A program made the translations under genes and the position numbers. From Burkholderiales bacterium (lineage in GTDB: Bacteria > Pseudomonadota > Gammaproteobacteria > Burkholderiales > Burkholderiaceae_C), in assembly GCA_025363275.1 (NCBI GenBank), contig JANYEE010000115.1, positions 1-64,000 on the forward strand: a stretch of DNA of 64,000 nt. The letters run 5' to 3'. Shown one piece after another: positions 33,005 through 41,998 of this stretch. Below the pieces are notes generated by a model. That model was not told the DNA's origin. It saw only the letters and a program-made list of their open reading frames with translations, and searched no databases. Numbering within the stretch: position 1 is the first letter of the stretch; every line of letters begins with the position of its first letter.

Positions 33005-34108
33005 TCATGCGCGAGCGTCACCCCAGCGCAAGCTCACCGTTTCGTCGCCTCGGTACAGGGTTTCGCCCTGCCGGTTAACGCAGTAATCCGGCGACACAAT
33101 CATTTCGCTGAAATGCATGCCTGCTGCAATGCGGGTGTACTCCAGCAAGATGCTGCGCGTAACAATAGCGCCACTGCGCACCACGCTACCGTGGCCAATC
33201 CAACACGGTCCCTCAATGGTGGCGCCAGGCTCAATCTTCACGCTAGAGCCCAAATACACTGGCCCCTGAATATTCACATCGTCCCATGGCACAGATGTAT
33301 TGAGTCCCACCCAAACGCCGGGCTTTACCTCGCGCCCCGGCATATTCATTTGCGCCACTTCGCCGCGCAGTACGCGTTGCAGTACTGACCAGTAATCCGA
33401 CACGCGGCCAATATCAATCCAGTTGAAAAAGCGCTTTTGCGCAAAGAAAGGCAGCTTTTGCTCCACCAGCTTGGGGAACAACTGCGAGCCAATGTCATAC
33501 ACCTGGTTCGAAGGGACTAGATCCAGCACCTCTGGCTCAAAAATATAAATGCCGGTGCTGGCCAGTGTGGACTTAGCCTCCTCGGGCTTGGGTTTCTCTT
33601 GGAACGACTGGATCTGACCGTTCTCATCGGGCGCCACAATGCCGTAGTTCTTCACATCGGCCAGCGGCACATCCAGTGTCACTACGCTGGCCATGGCGCC
33701 TTTGGTCTTATGCTCGTGCAGGGCTGCGCCAATGTCCAGGTCAATCAACGCGTCGCCGCATAACACCAGCGTTGGCTCGTCAAAAAATCCGCTGAAATCT
33801 TGAATGCGCCGCATACCGCCGGCCGAACCCATGGGCTTGGGAATCACATCCCCATGCTCCAGCACGCCCTCGTACGAGTAACCCAACTGCACGCCCCAGC
33901 GGTGACCATCGCCAAAGTATTGCTCAATTTTGTGGTGTTGAAAGGCCACGTTCACCATAATTTCGGTGATACCAAAATTGGCCAGGTGCTCAATCAAATA
34001 CTCCATCACCGGCTTACCCAAGATGGGCACCATCGGCTTGGGCAAATACTTGGTGAGGGGGCGAACCCGTGTGCCTTGGCCTGCGGCCAAAATCATTCCT
34101 TTTGCCAT
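33005..34108 (-). CDS. Sugar-phosphate nucleotidyltransferase with hexapeptide tail
   Basis: A 367-residue enzyme. The N-terminal nucleotidyltransferase domain has GMILAAGQGTRVRPLTKYLP and CGDALIDLDIG (metal-binding Asp); the C-terminal part is a left-handed beta-helix (VYLGSSVKIEPGATIEGP). This layout is shared by mannose-1-phosphate guanylyltransferases of the eukaryote-like type and by glucose-1-phosphate nucleotidyltransferases. The sugar specificity is not decidable here. Lying between manC and galE suggests a second route to a nucleotide sugar for the exopolysaccharide. Confidence 0.88.
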   Translation of the reverse strand: MAKGMILAAGQGTRVRPLTKYLPKPMVPILGKPVMEYLIEHLANFGITEIMVNVAFQHHKIEQYFGDGHRWGVQLGYSYEGVLEHGDVIPKPMGSAGGMRRIQDFSGFFDEPTLVLCGDALIDLDIGAALHEHKTKGAMASVVTLDVPLADVKNYGIVAPDENGQIQSFQEKPKPEEAKSTLASTGIYIFEPEVLDLVPSNQVYDIGSQLFPKLVEQKLPFFAQKRFFNWIDIGRVSDYWSVLQRVLRGEVAQMNMPGREVKPGVWVGLNTSVPWDDVNIQGPVYLGSSVKIEPGATIEGPCWIGHGSVVRSGAIVTRSILLEYTRIAAGMHFSEMIVSPDYCVNRQGETLYRGDETVSLRWGDARA

Positions 34109-34129
34109 TGTTCCAACTCCCGCTTTGTT

Positions 34130-35146
34130 TTAAATCTGTCCGTAGCCCTGTGGGTTGGCTCTTTGCCAGCGCCAGCCGTCTTCACACATGGCCGTCAAAT
34201 CGCGCTCGGCTTTCCAGCCCAGCAGTCGTTCGGCCTTGTCCGCGTTAGCGTAGCAGGCCGCTATGTCGCCCGCGCGGCGCGGTGCCACTTGGTAGGGCAG
34301 CGTTTTGCCACAGGCCAGCTCAAAAGCTTTCACCATATCCAGCACGCTGTAGCCCACACCGGTGCCCAGGTTGATGGCCTCGCATTCGGTGTGATTGGCC
34401 AGCCGCTCCAGTGCTTTTAGGTGGCCTAGTGCCAAGTCGACGACGTGAATGTAGTCGCGCACGCCTGTGCCGTCAGCGGTGGCGTAGTCGTCACCCCAGA
34501 CGTTTAAAAATTCGCGTCGTCCCACGGCCACTTGCGCCACAAAGGGCATCAGGTTGTTGGGCGTGCCTTGCGGGTCTTCGCCAATCAAGCCGCTGGCATG
34601 GGCGCCAACCGGGTTGAAGTAGCGCAGTATGGCAAAACGCCACTGGGTCTCGCTGCGGTGCACATCCCGCAGCATTTCCTCAATCACCAGCTTGGTTTGC
34701 CCGTACGGGTTGGTGGTGGATAGCGGGTGGTCTTCCGGTATGGGAAGCTGATGGGGGTCGCCATATACCGTGGCGGACGAGCTGAACACCAACGCCTTCA
34801 CATCGCAGGCCCGCATCGCCTGTAGCAGGCGCAGTGTGCCCACCACGTTGTTATCGTAATAAGCCAGCGGGTTTTGGACTGATTCGCCCACGGATTTGAG
34901 CCCCGCAAAATGGATGACGGCAGTAGCTTGGCTGTCTTTCAGGGCATAGGTCAGTGCGTCGGCGTCGCGAATATCGCCTTGGTAAAGCTGGGGTCGCTGC
35001 CCGGTGATTCGCTCCACCCGCGCCAAGGCTTCAGGCTGGCTGTTGCAAAAGTTGTCAAAGACCGATACCTGGTGCCCCGCCTGAATAAGCTCCACGCAGG
35101 TATGCGATCCGATATAGCCCGCCCCGCCTGTTATGAATACATTCAC
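34130..35146 (-). CDS. galE: UDP-glucose 4-epimerase
   Basis: A 338-residue short-chain dehydrogenase-type epimerase interconverting UDP-glucose and UDP-galactose. NAD site ITGGAGYIGSHTCVEL, catalytic Ser in FSSSATVYGDP, Tyr-x3-Lys in NPYGQTKLVIEEML, and the GalE signature YFNPVGAHASGLIGEDP. Length is normal. It is the first gene of the galE - nucleotidyltransferase - manC unit (21 and 53 bp gaps). A TAGTCC-N4-GGACTA palindrome lies ~97 bp upstream, in the region shared with the divergent cyclic-nucleotide-binding gene. Confidence 0.96.
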   Translation of the reverse strand: MNVFITGGAGYIGSHTCVELIQAGHQVSVFDNFCNSQPEALARVERITGQRPQLYQGDIRDADALTYALKDSQATAVIHFAGLKSVGESVQNPLAYYDNNVVGTLRLLQAMRACDVKALVFSSSATVYGDPHQLPIPEDHPLSTTNPYGQTKLVIEEMLRDVHRSETQWRFAILRYFNPVGAHASGLIGEDPQGTPNNLMPFVAQVAVGRREFLNVWGDDYATADGTGVRDYIHVVDLALGHLKALERLANHTECEAINLGTGVGYSVLDMVKAFELACGKTLPYQVAPRRAGDIAACYANADKAERLLGWKAERDLTAMCEDGWRWQRANPQGYGQI

Positions 35147-35242
35147 CGTGAGCCCTTTAAAATTACCACGTCGGGATTGTCAGTGAAAACCCTTGGCTTT
35201 TCGGAGCATTCGCACCTAGCGGGGTAAGCGAACGTTGTACCG

Positions 35243-35258
35243 TAGTCCGATTGGACTA
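35243..35258. promoter_or_regulatory. Palindrome TAGTCC-N4-GGACTA between galE and the cNMP gene
   Basis: Perfect 6-4-6 inverted repeat with centre GATT, about midway between the two divergent start codons. Two relatives lie in front of the first PEP-CTERM gene. The cognate regulator is unknown. Confidence 0.5.
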
Positions 35259-35360
35259 TTTGGGGTGCTGCGTCGACCGGCATAATTAGTCGAGTAGAGT
35301 GCTAGGGCATTTGTATGCCAGCATTACTTTCAATCCGCAGCAGCCGCACGGCTCCCATGA

Positions 35361-35885
35361 ATGACTTCTAACTTTGCCGAATTCGACCCCAATATTGAGT
35401 CCCTTGGTTCGGTGAGTGACTTCGTCAACGAATTTATTGATGCTGTGGGCCCACAAGCCTTGTTTGATGGATTCGACCGCGAAGAAACTGCCCTACTTAC
35501 CGGCTACATGGAGTGTTACGGCGTGCCGCGCGACTCCCTGGTACTGCGCGAGGGCGACGATGGCAATTTCTTGGCTATTTTGGTCACGGGCCGCGCCATC
35601 ATCATCAAGTCGTTTGAGGGCGTTGAAAAAGTCGTTCACGACCTCCAGCCCGGGGAGATGATTGGCGAAATGTCGCTGGTGGATGGGCAAAAGCGTTTTG
35701 CCAGCTGCGTTACCACCGAGCCCAGCGACTTTGCGGTGCTCTCCCATGAAAATCTCTATGCCTTGATCGATGCCCACCCCCGTTTGGGTAACAAGCTTTT
35801 GCTCATGCTGTTGGGTCTGACGACCAACCGGCTGCGCCACGCCACCAGCTTTATGCTGCCGGGCCTTCTCGATAACTCTGCCTGA
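35361..35885 (+). CDS. Cyclic-nucleotide-binding domain protein without DNA-binding domain
   Basis: A 174-residue protein whose residues ~35-150 form a CRP-type cyclic-nucleotide-binding domain (REGDDGNFLAILVTGRAIII, LQPGEMIGEMSLVDGQKRFASCVT). No helix-turn-helix follows; the tail is a short helix (LTTNRLRHATSFMLPGLL), so it is not a classic CRP regulator. It may act as a signalling adaptor. Its position between galE and the PEP-CTERM genes, sharing the same palindrome type on both sides, suggests a role in regulating or sensing for the exopolysaccharide system. Function otherwise unknown. Confidence 0.85.
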   Translation: MTSNFAEFDPNIESLGSVSDFVNEFIDAVGPQALFDGFDREETALLTGYMECYGVPRDSLVLREGDDGNFLAILVTGRAIIIKSFEGVEKVVHDLQPGEMIGEMSLVDGQKRFASCVTTEPSDFAVLSHENLYALIDAHPRLGNKLLLMLLGLTTNRLRHATSFMLPGLLDNSA

Positions 35886-35891
35886 GTTTTT

Positions 35892-35907
35892 ACGAATCTA
35901 GATTCGT
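35892..35907. other. Perfect 16-bp palindrome after the cNMP-binding gene
   Basis: ACGAATCT-AGATTCGT without a loop, 7 bp after the stop codon. It may be a transcription stop hairpin or a protein site; there is no T-run behind it. Confidence 0.4.
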
Positions 35908-35911
35908 GCGT

Positions 35912-35927
35912 TAGTCCTTTCGGCCTA
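35912..35927. promoter_or_regulatory. Palindrome TAGTCC-N4-GGCCTA upstream of PEP-CTERM gene 1
   Basis: Inner arms TAGTCC and GGCCTA (one mismatch), extended by T and A outside. Its centre is 44 bp, about four helical turns, from the next copy. Confidence 0.45.
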
Positions 35928-35955
35928 ACACTAAGCTGTGCATTTGAACTTAGGT

Positions 35956-35971
35956 TAGTCCGATCGGACCA
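35956..35971. promoter_or_regulatory. Palindrome TAGTCC-N4-GGACCA upstream of PEP-CTERM gene 1
   Basis: Its core GTCCGATCGGAC is a perfect 12-bp inverted repeat, 67 bp upstream of the first PEP-CTERM ATG. Same family as the galE-side palindrome. Confidence 0.5.
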
Positions 35972-36038
35972 TTGCTCACAGGGGTGCCGCCCAAGAAAAT
36001 AGGGCGGTGTTACACCTTGACACACAACTAAGGGACTT

Positions 36039-36659
36039 ATGAAAATTAAAAAGACATTGATCGCCTTCGCGGCTTCCGCGCTACTGGCATTCGGCTCCGC
36101 ACATGCGGCCACGTTCAGCCTCACCGGCCTGCAGGGCGGCCCTCTGGTCAACCCCGGCTCTTTTACCGCCACCCTGAATTCCGCAGTGGCTGACCCCATG
36201 GCCAGCCTAAGCTTTGTACTCAATGGATTTCTATCTCTTGATGGCCACAACGACTACAAAGACCTGTTGACCTTGACGATCAACGGCAACCAAGTGGGTA
36301 CCGGCTCTTTTAACCTGGGCGGTGGCGGAGCCTCCGACACCATGTTTGGCAATGGCACTGCCGTTACCGTCAACCCATCGAATATGGACCCTGGCACGGC
36401 CATTGGTTGGAACGGCGGTACTACCACGGTGTCTGGTGTCACCTTTGCTTTGAATTCAGGTGTTAACACCTTTACTTTCGCTTACTCCATACCGGGTGCT
36501 TCTAACGGCTCGGGTCAAGGTCTGGGTGATGAGGGTTGGGGTATCGCTTCTGCTACCGTCACTGCGGTTCCAGAGCCAGAAACCTATGCCATGTTGTTGG
36601 CGGGTCTGGGCCTGATGGGTGCCATTGCCCGCCGCCGCAAGCAATCCGACGCAGTTTAA
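36039..36659 (+). CDS. PEP-CTERM sorted surface protein 1
   Basis: A 206-residue exported protein. Sec signal peptide at 1-24 (LIAFAASALLAFGSAHAA), a Gly/Thr/Asn-rich beta-type body with no recognised enzymatic domain, and a C-terminal PEP-CTERM signal: VPEPETYAMLLAGLGLMG, then a basic RRRK cluster. Such tails are recognised by exosortases, and exosortase B is encoded at 56-57 kb in this window. RBS AAGGGA is well placed. The gene is 17 bp from a second PEP-CTERM gene with a nearly identical tail. The body probably serves in the extracellular matrix; exact role unknown. Confidence 0.92.
   Translation: MKIKKTLIAFAASALLAFGSAHAATFSLTGLQGGPLVNPGSFTATLNSAVADPMASLSFVLNGFLSLDGHNDYKDLLTLTINGNQVGTGSFNLGGGGASDTMFGNGTAVTVNPSNMDPGTAIGWNGGTTTVSGVTFALNSGVNTFTFAYSIPGASNGSGQGLGDEGWGIASATVTAVPEPETYAMLLAGLGLMGAIARRRKQSDAV
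36567..36644 (+). repeat. PEP-CTERM cassette direct repeat, unit 1
   Basis: A 78-nt block encoding the 26-residue sorting tail. It differs from unit 2 at 37193-37270 at only four third-codon positions, whereas the two gene bodies are unrelated. Confidence 0.8.
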
Positions 36660-36676
36660 TCACCCAAGGAACTTCC

Positions 36677-37276
36677 ATGAAATTACACAAACTCTTGGCC
36701 GGCGCTTCTCTGGCCCTTGCTGCGCTTGGTGCCCAAGCCTCATTAATTACCAATGGCACCTTTGAGGCCTACACTGGTACAGCTTTCACCAACGGTTTTC
36801 AGACGGTGAACACAGGCTCTACAGCCTTGGTCGGTTGGACTGTGTCTGGCGTCTCGGTGGATATCATCGAAGGCGCTTACGGCGCAGTGACGGGTTACAG
36901 CATCGATATGTTGGGTACGCCTGGCCCTGGCGCTATCTCGCAGTCTTTCGCTACCGTGGTAGGCCAGTCCTACACGCTCAGTTTTGACCTCTCGGCCAAC
37001 AACGGTGGTAGTAACAACAATGCCTTGTATGTAGACCTGACCGGCAGCAGCCAGGCTGCTTTCGCAGGAGCTACGCCGTTCACCACCAAGACTTTGAATT
37101 TTGTGGCCACCGGCGCGCAGACTACCCTCACGTTCACCAGCGGTGCCAGCGGCTACTCGGGTGCGGTCATCGACAACGTGTCTGTATCTGCTGTGCCAGA
37201 GCCAGAAACCTACGCCATGTTGTTGGCCGGTCTGGGCCTGATGGGGGCCATTGCCCGCCGCCGCAAGCAAGCCTAA
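36677..37276 (+). CDS. PEP-CTERM sorted surface protein 2 (DUF642-like)
   Basis: A 199-residue exported protein. ATG at 36677 with AAGGA 7 bases upstream; the track start at 36536 lies inside the previous gene. Signal peptide LLAGASLALAALGAQAS, then a DUF642/choice-of-anchor-type domain (LITNGTFEAYTGTAF, LVGWTVSGVSVDIIEG, ISQSFATVVGQSYTLSFDL), a carbohydrate-binding-like beta-sandwich, then a PEP-CTERM tail identical over 26 residues to the neighbour's. Likely a cell-surface or matrix carbohydrate-binding protein released or anchored by exosortase. It converges on rfbC with 11 bp between. Confidence 0.9.
   Translation: MKLHKLLAGASLALAALGAQASLITNGTFEAYTGTAFTNGFQTVNTGSTALVGWTVSGVSVDIIEGAYGAVTGYSIDMLGTPGPGAISQSFATVVGQSYTLSFDLSANNGGSNNNALYVDLTGSSQAAFAGATPFTTKTLNFVATGAQTTLTFTSGASGYSGAVIDNVSVSAVPEPETYAMLLAGLGLMGAIARRRKQA
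37193..37270 (+). repeat. PEP-CTERM cassette direct repeat, unit 2
   Basis: Second copy of the 78-nt sorting-signal block, identical in protein sequence and 74/78 in DNA to unit 1. Confidence 0.8.
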
Positions 37277-37287
37277 TTTCAAAGCGC

Positions 37288-37827
37288 TCAGGCGTCGCCA
37301 AACGCCATACCTGCAGCGTCTTTGGCTGACAAGATAGGAGCCACCCCCACGTTGGGCCAAGCAATGTCCAATGTGGGGTCGTTCCAGGCAATGCAGCGTT
37401 CGTGTGCGGGGGCGTAAAAGTCGGTGGTCTTGTACAAAAACTCGGCCGTGTCAGACAGCACCATAAAGCCGTGTGCCAAGCCGGGTGGCACCCACAGTTG
37501 GCGCTTATTGGTGGCGCTCAAAATCTCACCCACCCACTGTCCATACGTGGGGGAGTCCTTGCGAATATCCACCGCCACATCAAACACTTCGCCCGCCACC
37601 ACGCGCACCAGCTTGCCCTGGGGCTGCACCACCTGGTAGTGCAGGCCGCGTAGCACGCCACGGCTGGATTTGGAGTGGTTGTCCTGTACAAACTTCCATG
37701 GTTTGCCCGTGGCTTCATGGAAAGCGCGCTCGTTAAAACTCTCGTAAAAGAAGCCGCGCTCATCCCCAAACACCTTGGGTTCGATCAAAAAAACATCGGC
37801 AATTTTGCAGGGCGTCGCTTTCATCAA
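37288..37827 (-). CDS. rfbC: dTDP-4-dehydrorhamnose 3,5-epimerase
   Basis: A 179-residue cupin-fold epimerase, third step of dTDP-L-rhamnose synthesis. Motifs: [39 protein letters not shown] with the catalytic His, and [15 protein letters not shown]. Length is standard. Its start overlaps the rfbA stop by 4 bp (ATGA), and it is the last gene of the rfbB-D-A-C unit on the minus strand. Confidence 0.97.
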   Translation of the reverse strand: MMKATPCKIADVFLIEPKVFGDERGFFYESFNERAFHEATGKPWKFVQDNHSKSSRGVLRGLHYQVVQPQGKLVRVVAGEVFDVAVDIRKDSPTYGQWVGEILSATNKRQLWVPPGLAHGFMVLSDTAEFLYKTTDFYAPAHERCIAWNDPTLDIAWPNVGVAPILSAKDAAGMAFGDA

Positions 37828-38738
37828 AATACCTTTTCTTTCAGCAGACGCTGCAAATACTGCCCGTAGCCTGACTTAGCCAGCGGTGCAGCCAGTGCAG
37901 CCAGTTGCGTATCGTCAATCCAGCCGCTACGCCATGCAATCTCTTCGGGGCAAGCTACCTTCAGGCCCTGGCGGTGTTCAATGGTGTAGATGAACTGGCT
38001 GGCCTCTAGCATGGACTCGTGCGTGCCTGTATCCAGCCACGCGTAGCCGCGGCCCATGGTCTGCACATCCAGCGTACCTTGCTCCAGGTACATACGGTTC
38101 AGGTCGGTAATCTCTAGCTCGCCGCGGGCCGATGGTTTGACCCGCTTGGCCAGTTCCACCACTTGCTTGTCATAAAAATATAGGCCAGTCACTGCGTAAC
38201 GCGACTTGGGCGCTTTGGGCTTTTCTTCGAGGCTGACGGCGCGGCCATCGGCATTAAATTCGACCACGCCATAGCGCTCCGGGTCTTGCACCGCATAGGC
38301 AAACACGGTGGCACCGTGAGTTTGGTTGTTGGCGCTGTGCACCAGGCCCGCAAAATCGTGACCATAAAAAATGTTGTCGCCCAGCACCAGTGCGCTGGGG
38401 GCGCCATTCAAAAATTTTTCGCCAATCAAGAATGCCTGCGCCAGCCCGTCGGGCGAGGGTTGCACGGCGTACGTAATTTGAATGCCCCACTGCGTGCCAT
38501 CGCCAAGCAGCTGCTCAAAGCGCGGTGTGTCTTGTGGGGTCGATATCACCAGCACCTCTTTAATACCTGCCAGCAGCAGCGCACTCAAGGGGTAGTAAAT
38601 CATCGGCTTGTCGTAAATCGGCAGCAGCTGTTTGCTGACCGCCTGCGTGGCCGGGTACAGGCGTGTGCCGCTGCCGCCCGCCAGGATGATGCCTTTGCGG
38701 CCGGTGGGGTTGAGGCTGGGTTTACTGGTTGGAGGCAT
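37824..38738 (-). CDS. rfbA: Glucose-1-phosphate thymidylyltransferase
   Basis: A 304-residue nucleotidyltransferase making dTDP-glucose, first step of dTDP-L-rhamnose synthesis. Signature [48 protein letters not shown] and [20 protein letters not shown]. The ~14-residue N-terminal extension before [10 protein letters not shown] is longer than usual, but the ATG 2 bp after rfbD supports the start. Confidence 0.97.
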   Translation of the reverse strand: MPPTSKPSLNPTGRKGIILAGGSGTRLYPATQAVSKQLLPIYDKPMIYYPLSALLLAGIKEVLVISTPQDTPRFEQLLGDGTQWGIQITYAVQPSPDGLAQAFLIGEKFLNGAPSALVLGDNIFYGHDFAGLVHSANNQTHGATVFAYAVQDPERYGVVEFNADGRAVSLEEKPKAPKSRYAVTGLYFYDKQVVELAKRVKPSARGELEITDLNRMYLEQGTLDVQTMGRGYAWLDTGTHESMLEASQFIYTIEHRQGLKVACPEEIAWRSGWIDDTQLAALAAPLAKSGYGQYLQRLLKEKVF

Positions 38739-38740
38739 GG

Positions 38741-39649
38741 TTATGGTTTTCCTGAAATTTCAGTCAACATGCGGGCCACGCCCTGCTGCCAGTGCGGCAG
38801 GGTCAGGCCAAACGCACTTTGCAACTTGGTGGTGTTAAGGCGTGAATTGAGCGGACGCCGGGCGGGTGTGGGGTAGCTGGCCGTGGTGGTGGGTTTCACG
38901 TGCTGCGGCCCGGCCTTGAGCGTCCAGCCCAAGGCTTGCGCCTGGGCTAATACGAATTGGCAATAGCCGTACCAAGTGGTCTCACCAGCCGCTACGCAGT
39001 GGTACAGGCCCGCCAGTTGTGGGTAGGCTTGTGCCATGCGCACCGCGTGGGTGGTTACGTCCGCCAGCAGCTCGGCAGATGTAGGTGCACCCACCTGGTC
39101 ATCGATCACGGTCAGGGCTTCGCGCTCGCCGGCCAAGCGCAGCATGGTCTTGGCAAAGTTGCCACCGCGCGCGGCATACACCCAGCTGGTGCGCAAAATT
39201 AGGTGCTTGGGCGTGCTGGCCACGGCCTGTTCGCCTTCTAGCTTGGTCTGGCCATACACGCTCAAGGGGCCGGCGGTATCGGTTTCCAGCCACGGCTGGC
39301 TGCCGCTGCCGTCAAACACATAGTCGGTGCTGTAGTGCACCAGCCATGCTCCTAATTCTGTAGCAGCTTGGGCAAGAACGGCGGGGGCCTCAGCATTAAT
39401 AAGCCTTGCAACAGTGGGTTCGCTCTCGGCTTTGTCTACGGCCGTATGGGCGGCGGCATTCACAATGACTTGCGGTTGTACGTGGCGTACGGTCTCGGCC
39501 AAGCCGGCCAGGTTGGTGAAGTCACCACACAGCCCATCGGGGTTGTGTGCAGGGTCAAAGTCCAGGGCTACGACTTCGCCTAAAACGCTCAGGCTGCGTT
39601 GCAGCTCCCAGCCCACCTGGCCGCCACGGCCCAGTAGCAAAACCTTCAT
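38741..39649 (-). CDS. rfbD: dTDP-4-dehydrorhamnose reductase
   Basis: A 302-residue reductase for the final step of dTDP-L-rhamnose synthesis. NADPH site [46 protein letters not shown] and catalytic Tyr-x3-Lys in [14 protein letters not shown]. Its start overlaps the rfbB stop by 4 bp and its stop is 2 bp from rfbA, so the four rfb genes are tightly coupled. Confidence 0.97.
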   Translation of the reverse strand: MKVLLLGRGGQVGWELQRSLSVLGEVVALDFDPAHNPDGLCGDFTNLAGLAETVRHVQPQVIVNAAAHTAVDKAESEPTVARLINAEAPAVLAQAATELGAWLVHYSTDYVFDGSGSQPWLETDTAGPLSVYGQTKLEGEQAVASTPKHLILRTSWVYAARGGNFAKTMLRLAGEREALTVIDDQVGAPTSAELLADVTTHAVRMAQAYPQLAGLYHCVAAGETTWYGYCQFVLAQAQALGWTLKAGPQHVKPTTTASYPTPARRPLNSRLNTTKLQSAFGLTLPHWQQGVARMLTEISGKP

Positions 39650-40725
39650 GCTTTGGCTCCGTATTGCTGGGCCACCCAGTCTTTGTAGCTACCGCTTTGC
39701 ACATTGGCCACCCAGTCGGGGTTGTCCAAATACCACTGCACGGTTTTGCGGATGCCAGATTCAAAGGTCTCAGCCGGCTTCCAGCCCAGCTGGCTTTCAA
39801 TCTTGCGCGCGTCAATCGCGTAGCGACGGTCATGGCCGGGGCGATCGGTCACGTAGGTAATCTGCTCGTGGTAAGGCTTGCCGTCAGTGCGGGGTTTTAG
39901 CTCATCCAAGAGCGCGCACACGGTGTGCACGATGTCCAGGTTGGGCTTCTCGTTCCAGCCGCCCACGTTGTAGACCTCGCCCACCGTGCCAGCCTCCAGC
40001 ACGCGGCGTATGGCGCTGCAGTGGTCTTTCACGTATAGCCAGTCGCGAATTTGTTGGCCATCGCCGTACACCGGCAGGGGTTTGCCGGCTTGTGCGTTGA
40101 CGATCATCAACGGGATCAGTTTCTCCGGGAAATGGAAAGGGCCGTAGTTATTGCTGCAATTGGTGGTGAGCACCGGCAGGCCGTAGGTGTGGTGGTAGGC
40201 GCGCACCAGGTGGTCGCTGGCGGCCTTGCTGGCGCTATAAGGGCTGTTGGGCTCGTACTTGTTGTTCTCGGTAAAGGCCGGGTCGGTCTTGCTCAGTGAT
40301 CCATACACCTCGTCGGTGGACACGTGCAAGAAGCGAAAGGCAGCTTTGGCATCCCCACCGGTATCTGCCTTCAGGCCGCCCCAATAGGCGCGCGTGCATT
40401 CCAGTAGATTGAAGGTGCCCACGATGTTGGTGTGGATGAAATCACCGGGGCCGCTGATGGAGCGGTCGACATGGCTCTCAGCCGCAAAGTTGAGGATGGC
40501 GCGGGGCTGGTGTGTGGCCAGCAAATGGTTCACCAGCGCCGTGTCGCCAAAGTCTCCTTGCACAAACACATGCTGCGGGTTATCTGCAATCGACGCCAAG
40601 TTTTGCAGGTTACCGGCGTAGGTCAGCTTGTCCAGGTTAACAATAGGCTCGTCAGAATGGGCTACCCACTCCAATGCAAAGTTGCTGCCGATGAATCCGG
40701 CACCACCGGTCACGAGAATTGTCAT
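39646..40725 (-). CDS. rfbB: dTDP-glucose 4,6-dehydratase
   Basis: A 359-residue dehydratase, second step of dTDP-L-rhamnose synthesis. NAD site [16 protein letters not shown], active-site blocks [12 protein letters not shown] and [20 protein letters not shown], and [17 protein letters not shown]. It heads the rfbB-D-A-C unit. The 167 bp upstream contain a small hairpin (CCTGA-ATTG-TCAGG near 40747) and dispersed repeat copy E. Confidence 0.97.
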   Translation of the reverse strand: MTILVTGGAGFIGSNFALEWVAHSDEPIVNLDKLTYAGNLQNLASIADNPQHVFVQGDFGDTALVNHLLATHQPRAILNFAAESHVDRSISGPGDFIHTNIVGTFNLLECTRAYWGGLKADTGGDAKAAFRFLHVSTDEVYGSLSKTDPAFTENNKYEPNSPYSASKAASDHLVRAYHHTYGLPVLTTNCSNNYGPFHFPEKLIPLMIVNAQAGKPLPVYGDGQQIRDWLYVKDHCSAIRRVLEAGTVGEVYNVGGWNEKPNLDIVHTVCALLDELKPRTDGKPYHEQITYVTDRPGHDRRYAIDARKIESQLGWKPAETFESGIRKTVQWYLDNPDWVANVQSGSYKDWVAQQYGAKA

Positions 40726-40837
40726 TTTTAGTCCCTCGGGGTCAACCCTGAATTGTCAGGGAAAACGGGCGGGAATTTGGCTATTCGTTCGCAGGAGCCA
40801 GGTTTGGCGTCTTGGCAGGCAATTTAGGCGGCAAATC

Positions 40838-40892
40838 GGCCTGTGGCCCAGGTAAAATCTGCCTGTGCAGCTATCAATTCAATAGCGGATGC
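40838..40892 (+). repeat. Dispersed intergenic repeat, copy E
   Basis: GGCCTGTGGCCCAGGTAAA, CTGCCTGTGCAG and the hairpin GCTAT-CAATTCA-ATAGC. It abuts the stop codon of the epimerase gene and is antisense to it. Confidence 0.9.
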
Positions 40893-41900
40893 TTACACCT
40901 TGTTGTACTCCCGGTACCACGTCACAAACCTGGCCACGCCCACCTTCACTGCCGTATCCGGCTTAAAGCCCACCCAGGCGTTCAGTGCGTCGGTGTTGGC
41001 CGCGGTAGCGGGCACGTCACCCGGCTGCATGGGCAGGAAGTTCTTTTCGGCGGTTTTGCCAATCGCCAGCTCCAGCGCCTGGATGTAGTCCATCAGCGGC
41101 GTGGGCTGGTTGTTGCCGATGTTGAACACGCGGTAGGGCGCATGGCTGGTGCTGGGGTCCGGGTTGCTGGCATCAAAGGCCGGGTCTGGCGCGGCCGGCT
41201 TGTCCAACACGCGGATCACGCCTTCCACGATGTCGTCAATGAAGGTGAAATCGCGCACCATCTGGCCGTGGTTGAACACATCAATCGGCTGGCCCGCCAG
41301 AATGGCTTTGGTGAACAGAAACAGCGCCATGTCCGGCCGGCCCCAGGGGCCATAGACGGTGAAGAAGCGCAGGCCTGTGGTGGGTAATCCAAACAGGTGG
41401 CTGTAGGTGTGGGCCATCAGCTCGTTGGCTTTTTTGGTGGCGGCGTAGAGGCTGACCGGGTGGTCCACGCTGTCGGCCTCGGCAAATGGCAGTTTGGTGT
41501 TGCCACCGTACACGCTGGAGCTACTGGCATAGGCCAGGTGCTCGATCGCGTTGTGGCGGCAGGCCTCCAGCACATTGTTGAAGCCCAGCACATTGGCGTC
41601 TATATAGGCGCGCGGGTTTTGCAGCGAGTAGCGCACCCCGGCTTGGGCTGCCAGATGCACCACCCGCTGCGGCTTGAAGCTGGCAAACACGGCATGGATG
41701 CCATCGGCGTCTTCTACGCTCAATTTGTGAAAACTAAAGCCAGGGTGGCTAGTGAGGCGCGCCAGGCGCGCTTCCTTCAGGCGCACATCGTAGTAGTCGT
41801 TCAGGTTGTCGATGCCCACCACCTCATCGCCACGCGCCAACAGGCGCAGGCAGGTGTGCATGCCGATGAAGCCGGCAGCGCCGGTAACGAGGATTTTCAT
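40893..41900 (-). CDS. UDP-glucuronate 4-epimerase-like NAD-dependent epimerase
   Basis: A 335-residue epimerase. ATG at 41900 ([16 protein letters not shown]) is preferred over the track start four codons earlier. The block [18 protein letters not shown] is characteristic of UDP-glucuronate 4-epimerases, as are [18 protein letters not shown] and [18 protein letters not shown]. It would convert UDP-glucuronate, made by the neighbouring Ugd, into UDP-galacturonate for the exopolysaccharide. It is isolated between two dispersed repeats (E and F), an unusual sandwich. Confidence 0.93.
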   Translation of the reverse strand: MKILVTGAAGFIGMHTCLRLLARGDEVVGIDNLNDYYDVRLKEARLARLTSHPGFSFHKLSVEDADGIHAVFASFKPQRVVHLAAQAGVRYSLQNPRAYIDANVLGFNNVLEACRHNAIEHLAYASSSSVYGGNTKLPFAEADSVDHPVSLYAATKKANELMAHTYSHLFGLPTTGLRFFTVYGPWGRPDMALFLFTKAILAGQPIDVFNHGQMVRDFTFIDDIVEGVIRVLDKPAAPDPAFDASNPDPSTSHAPYRVFNIGNNQPTPLMDYIQALELAIGKTAEKNFLPMQPGDVPATAANTDALNAWVGFKPDTAVKVGVARFVTWYREYNKV

Positions 41901-41927
41901 AAATTTGATCAAATTTTTAATGAAATC

Positions 41928-41982
41928 AGGCTGCGGCCCAGGTGTTTACTGCCTGAGCAGCTATCAATACCGTAGCAAACGC
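41928..41982 (+). repeat. Dispersed intergenic repeat, copy F
   Basis: GGCTGCGGCCCAGGTGTTTA, CTGCCTGAGCAG and GCTATCAATACCGTAGC (one stem mismatch). Located between the ugd stop and the epimerase start. Confidence 0.88.
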
Positions 41983-41998
41983 TATTTGCAATCCGGCG

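Noticed and set aside
35361-35885. CRP/FNR-family transcription factor
   Set aside because: Only the cyclic-nucleotide-binding domain is present; the C-terminal helix-turn-helix is missing, so a direct DNA-binding role is not supported.
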